From assembly GCA_903863015.1 (NCBI GenBank), contig CAIPAI010000029.1, positions 1-64,000 of the forward strand: DNA of 64,000 nucleotides. The letters are read 5' to 3'. This document shows, piece by piece, positions 62,706 to 64,000 of this stretch; position 1 is the stretch's first letter, and every line of letters begins with the position of its first letter. Under the pieces are notes generated by a model. It saw only the letters and a program-made list of their open reading frames with translations, made no database searches and was not told the origin of the DNA. A program made the position numbers and the translations under genes. This DNA comes from an uncultured Actinomycetes bacterium (GTDB lineage Bacteria > Actinomycetota > Actinomycetes > Nanopelagicales > Nanopelagicaceae).

Positions 62706-63227
62706 CTACTCGCCCTCAGAAATATCATCTAGCGGGCTTAGCAAGGCGCTCAACAGAATGATCATTTCGCGACGCTGGCGTTCATCTAGTGCGCTGAGCA
62801 GTCGTTCTTCTCCGGAGAGTAATACTTCGAGGGCCGAGTCAACATGCTTCTTTCCGGCAGGAGTCAATCGTACGAAGACCACACGCTTATCGCTCTCGTG
62901 CGGACGACGTTCCACGAGGCCCAGTTCGGTGAGTTTGTCGACGCGATTTGTCATCGTTCCGCTGGTTACTAAATTTTCGGTGAGCAATGTGCCCACCGAA
63001 AGTTCGTATGGTGCACCGGCTCGTCGTAGCGCCGCGAGTACGTCGAAGGCCCAGGTCTCTAATCCTTGGCTTTCAAATGCGCTCCGTCTGGCAATATCTA
63101 AATGGCGAGCGATGCGAGTGATTCGGGAGAGCACCTCTAAAGCAGAGACATCAAGGTCGGGTCGTTCACGCTTCCAGGCGGCCACAATTTGATCGACCTG
63201 GTCTCGTGGTTCCAGCGGCGCTTCCAT
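62706..63227 (-). CDS. MarR-family transcriptional regulator
   Basis: A 173-residue MarR protein. The helix-turn-helix region is ELSVGTLLTENLVTSGTMTNRVDKL and the wing ERRPHESDKRVVFVRL. An unusual negatively charged start (MEAPLEPRDQVDQIV) and a long first helix (VSALEVLSRITRIARHLDIARR) match a known actinobacterial subgroup that binds its own promoter. The ATG at 63227 is preferred; a GTG at 63254 would add nine residues. It is convergent with the ABC-F gene and divergent from tRNA-Gln. Confidence 0.88.
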   Translation of the reverse strand: MEAPLEPRDQVDQIVAAWKRERPDLDVSALEVLSRITRIARHLDIARRSAFESQGLETWAFDVLAALRRAGAPYELSVGTLLTENLVTSGTMTNRVDKLTELGLVERRPHESDKRVVFVRLTPAGKKHVDSALEVLLSGEERLLSALDERQRREMIILLSALLSPLDDISEGE

Positions 63228-63332
63228 ATCCCTATTCAACCGCGTGCCGGGCAAAGGCCGCCAATAAGGGCTCCCCGCGCCGACAATTGCGCTGAAATTT
63301 GAAGATTTGGCTAAATACGGGAGAATTCAGGT

Positions 63333-63404
63333 TCCGCCATTGTGTAGTGGCTAGCACGACGGCCTTTGAAGCCGTAAGTCCAGGATCGATACCTGGTGGC
63401 GGAG
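63333..63404 (+). tRNA. tRNA-Gln (anticodon TTG)
   Basis: A 72-base cloverleaf: acceptor TCCGCCA/TGGCGGA with discriminator G, anticodon stem ACGGC/GCCGT with loop CTTTGAA, and anticodon TTG at 63366-63368. tRNA-Gln next to glmU is a common actinobacterial order. Confidence 0.95.
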
Positions 63405-63438
63405 CGCAGGATCCCGCCGAAGAGAGGGGACCGGAGCA

Positions 63439-64000
63439 GTGCCCGAAGTGACGGCAAGCGCTCTGATCTTGGCAGCCGGAGAAGGTACCCGGATGAAATC
63501 TGCCACTCCTAAAGTGCTCCATTCCATTCTCGGGAAATCCATGGTGGAGCGCGTCCTCGATGCACTGCCAGTAACAAAAGCCACTGTGGTCGTTGTCGGC
63601 TCCGGCCGTGAAGCAGTTGAAAACGAGTTGGCGCGCGTTGCGCCGAGTGTTTCTACCGTTTTTCAAGAAGAACGCGGCGGAACTGGGCACGCAACCCGTC
63701 TTGCAATGTCAGCATTTGCCGAGCTTGCTGACGATGATGTCATCCTCGTTCTCGGTTCAGATACGCCACTATTGCGCCGTGAAAGCATTGCAGCTTTCAT
63801 TACACAATCGCTGGGGTTTGCCGCAGCGGTGATGACTGCGCATGTCCCGCAACCATTTGGATACGGAAGAATTATTCGCGACGCCAATCACGAATTCACT
63901 GCAATCACTGAAGAGAAAGATGCAAGCGAAGCGGAGCGAGAGATTTCAGAGATCAACTCTGGGATATACCTTTTTCAAAAAGGAGCGCTTTCTTCGGCGC
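63439..64000 (+). CDS. glmU: GlmU N-acetylglucosamine-1-phosphate uridyltransferase (N-terminal part)
   Basis: The first ~187 residues of the bifunctional enzyme that makes UDP-GlcNAc for peptidoglycan; the gene runs off the right edge, so the C-terminal acetyltransferase domain is not seen. The uridyltransferase motif LILAAGEGTRMKSATPKVLH is at residues ~8-27; EERGGTGHATRLAM and LVLGSDTPLLR (metal-binding aspartate) and GYGRIIR follow. The GTG at 63439 is preceded closely by CGGAG; a GTG at 63448 is an alternative nearer the usual family start. Confidence 0.93.
   Translation, partial: MPEVTASALILAAGEGTRMKSATPKVLHSILGKSMVERVLDALPVTKATVVVVGSGREAVENELARVAPSVSTVFQEERGGTGHATRLAMSAFAELADDDVILVLGSDTPLLRRESIAAFITQSLGFAAAVMTAHVPQPFGYGRIIRDANHEFTAITEEKDASEAEREISEINSGIYLFQKGALSSA

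Overview
The window is an ordinary chromosomal stretch of an actinobacterium (Actinomycetota) of middling GC content. This rests on gene content: a resuscitation-promoting factor, DUF3263, DUF3027 and DUF2530 proteins, an actinobacterial citrate synthase 2, a protein O-mannosyltransferase, the Glp/SepX divisome pair, and gene orders familiar from Mycobacterium and Streptomyces (5-FCL/galU/glp/rimJ/sepX and pmt/rsmI/metG/tatD/rpfB/ksgA/ispE). GC that looks near 50%, very short intergenic gaps and many leaderless starts suggest a streamlined lineage, possibly freshwater Nanopelagicales-like; that placement is inference. I see no phage, insertion sequence, CRISPR array or rRNA, and no gene-free stretch over 300 bases. 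The window cuts a SpoU methyltransferase at the left end and glmU at the right end.

Layout. 1-5.2 kb: an ArAE/FUSC-like membrane protein, a flavin monooxygenase, a short-chain dehydrogenase and a divergent AraC regulator. 5.2-8.8 kb: tRNA-Thr, then a tight operon of kynureninase, a 2-aminobenzoate-CoA-ligase-like enzyme and a kynurenine-formamidase-like hydrolase, which together read as kynurenine to anthranilate to anthraniloyl-CoA. 8.8-12.8 kb: a HAD hydrolase and a GT4-GT4-SGNH operon probably acting on envelope glycolipids. 12.8-19.1 kb: an NCS1 permease, a secreted DMFase-beta-like protein, a thioredoxin-like protein, an SDR-DUF2867 protein and a group II PLP decarboxylase. 19.1-25 kb: stress genes (DUF3263, cspA, groEL under two CIRCE operators, HAD, DUF3027, a long Csp, DUF2530, MFS). 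25-31.4 kb: MFS with a 27-residue membrane peptide, serC, pdxH, citrate synthase, DtxR, photolyase.

31.3-36.5 kb: homospermidine synthase, a membrane GGDEF-EAL protein and an Orn/Lys/Arg decarboxylase, a possible polyamine and c-di-GMP cluster. 36.5-42 kb: an exported Rieske protein with an SGNH hydrolase and two unknown membrane proteins, an Ala-rich secreted protein, a molybdopterin oxidoreductase, a small secreted protein and tRNA-Arg. 42-48.4 kb: MarR, MMPL exporter with divergent TetR, a 38-residue acidic protein, FmdB, a histidine-poor CopC and a CopD-CtaG fusion. 48.4-53.5 kb: 5-FCL, galU, glp/moeA, moaC, mog, rimJ, sepX, tRNA-Ala. 53.5-64 kb: pmt, rsmI, metG, tatD, rpf, ksgA, ispE, an ABC-F protein, MarR, tRNA-Gln, glmU.

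The most striking general signal is the start architecture. Nineteen genes have a TANNNT hexamer 6 or 7 bases before an ATG or GTG, which fits leaderless transcription. In four of them the hexamer contains the upstream gene's stop codon. A second oddity is rimJ, whose conserved N-terminus has no in-frame ATG, GTG or TTG and seems to start at a CTG overlapping the mog stop codon. I see no clearly new defence or mobile system; the leads most worth follow-up are the kynurenine/anthraniloyl-CoA operon, the leaderless and stop-codon promoters, the CTG start and the Rieske-SGNH-membrane operon.
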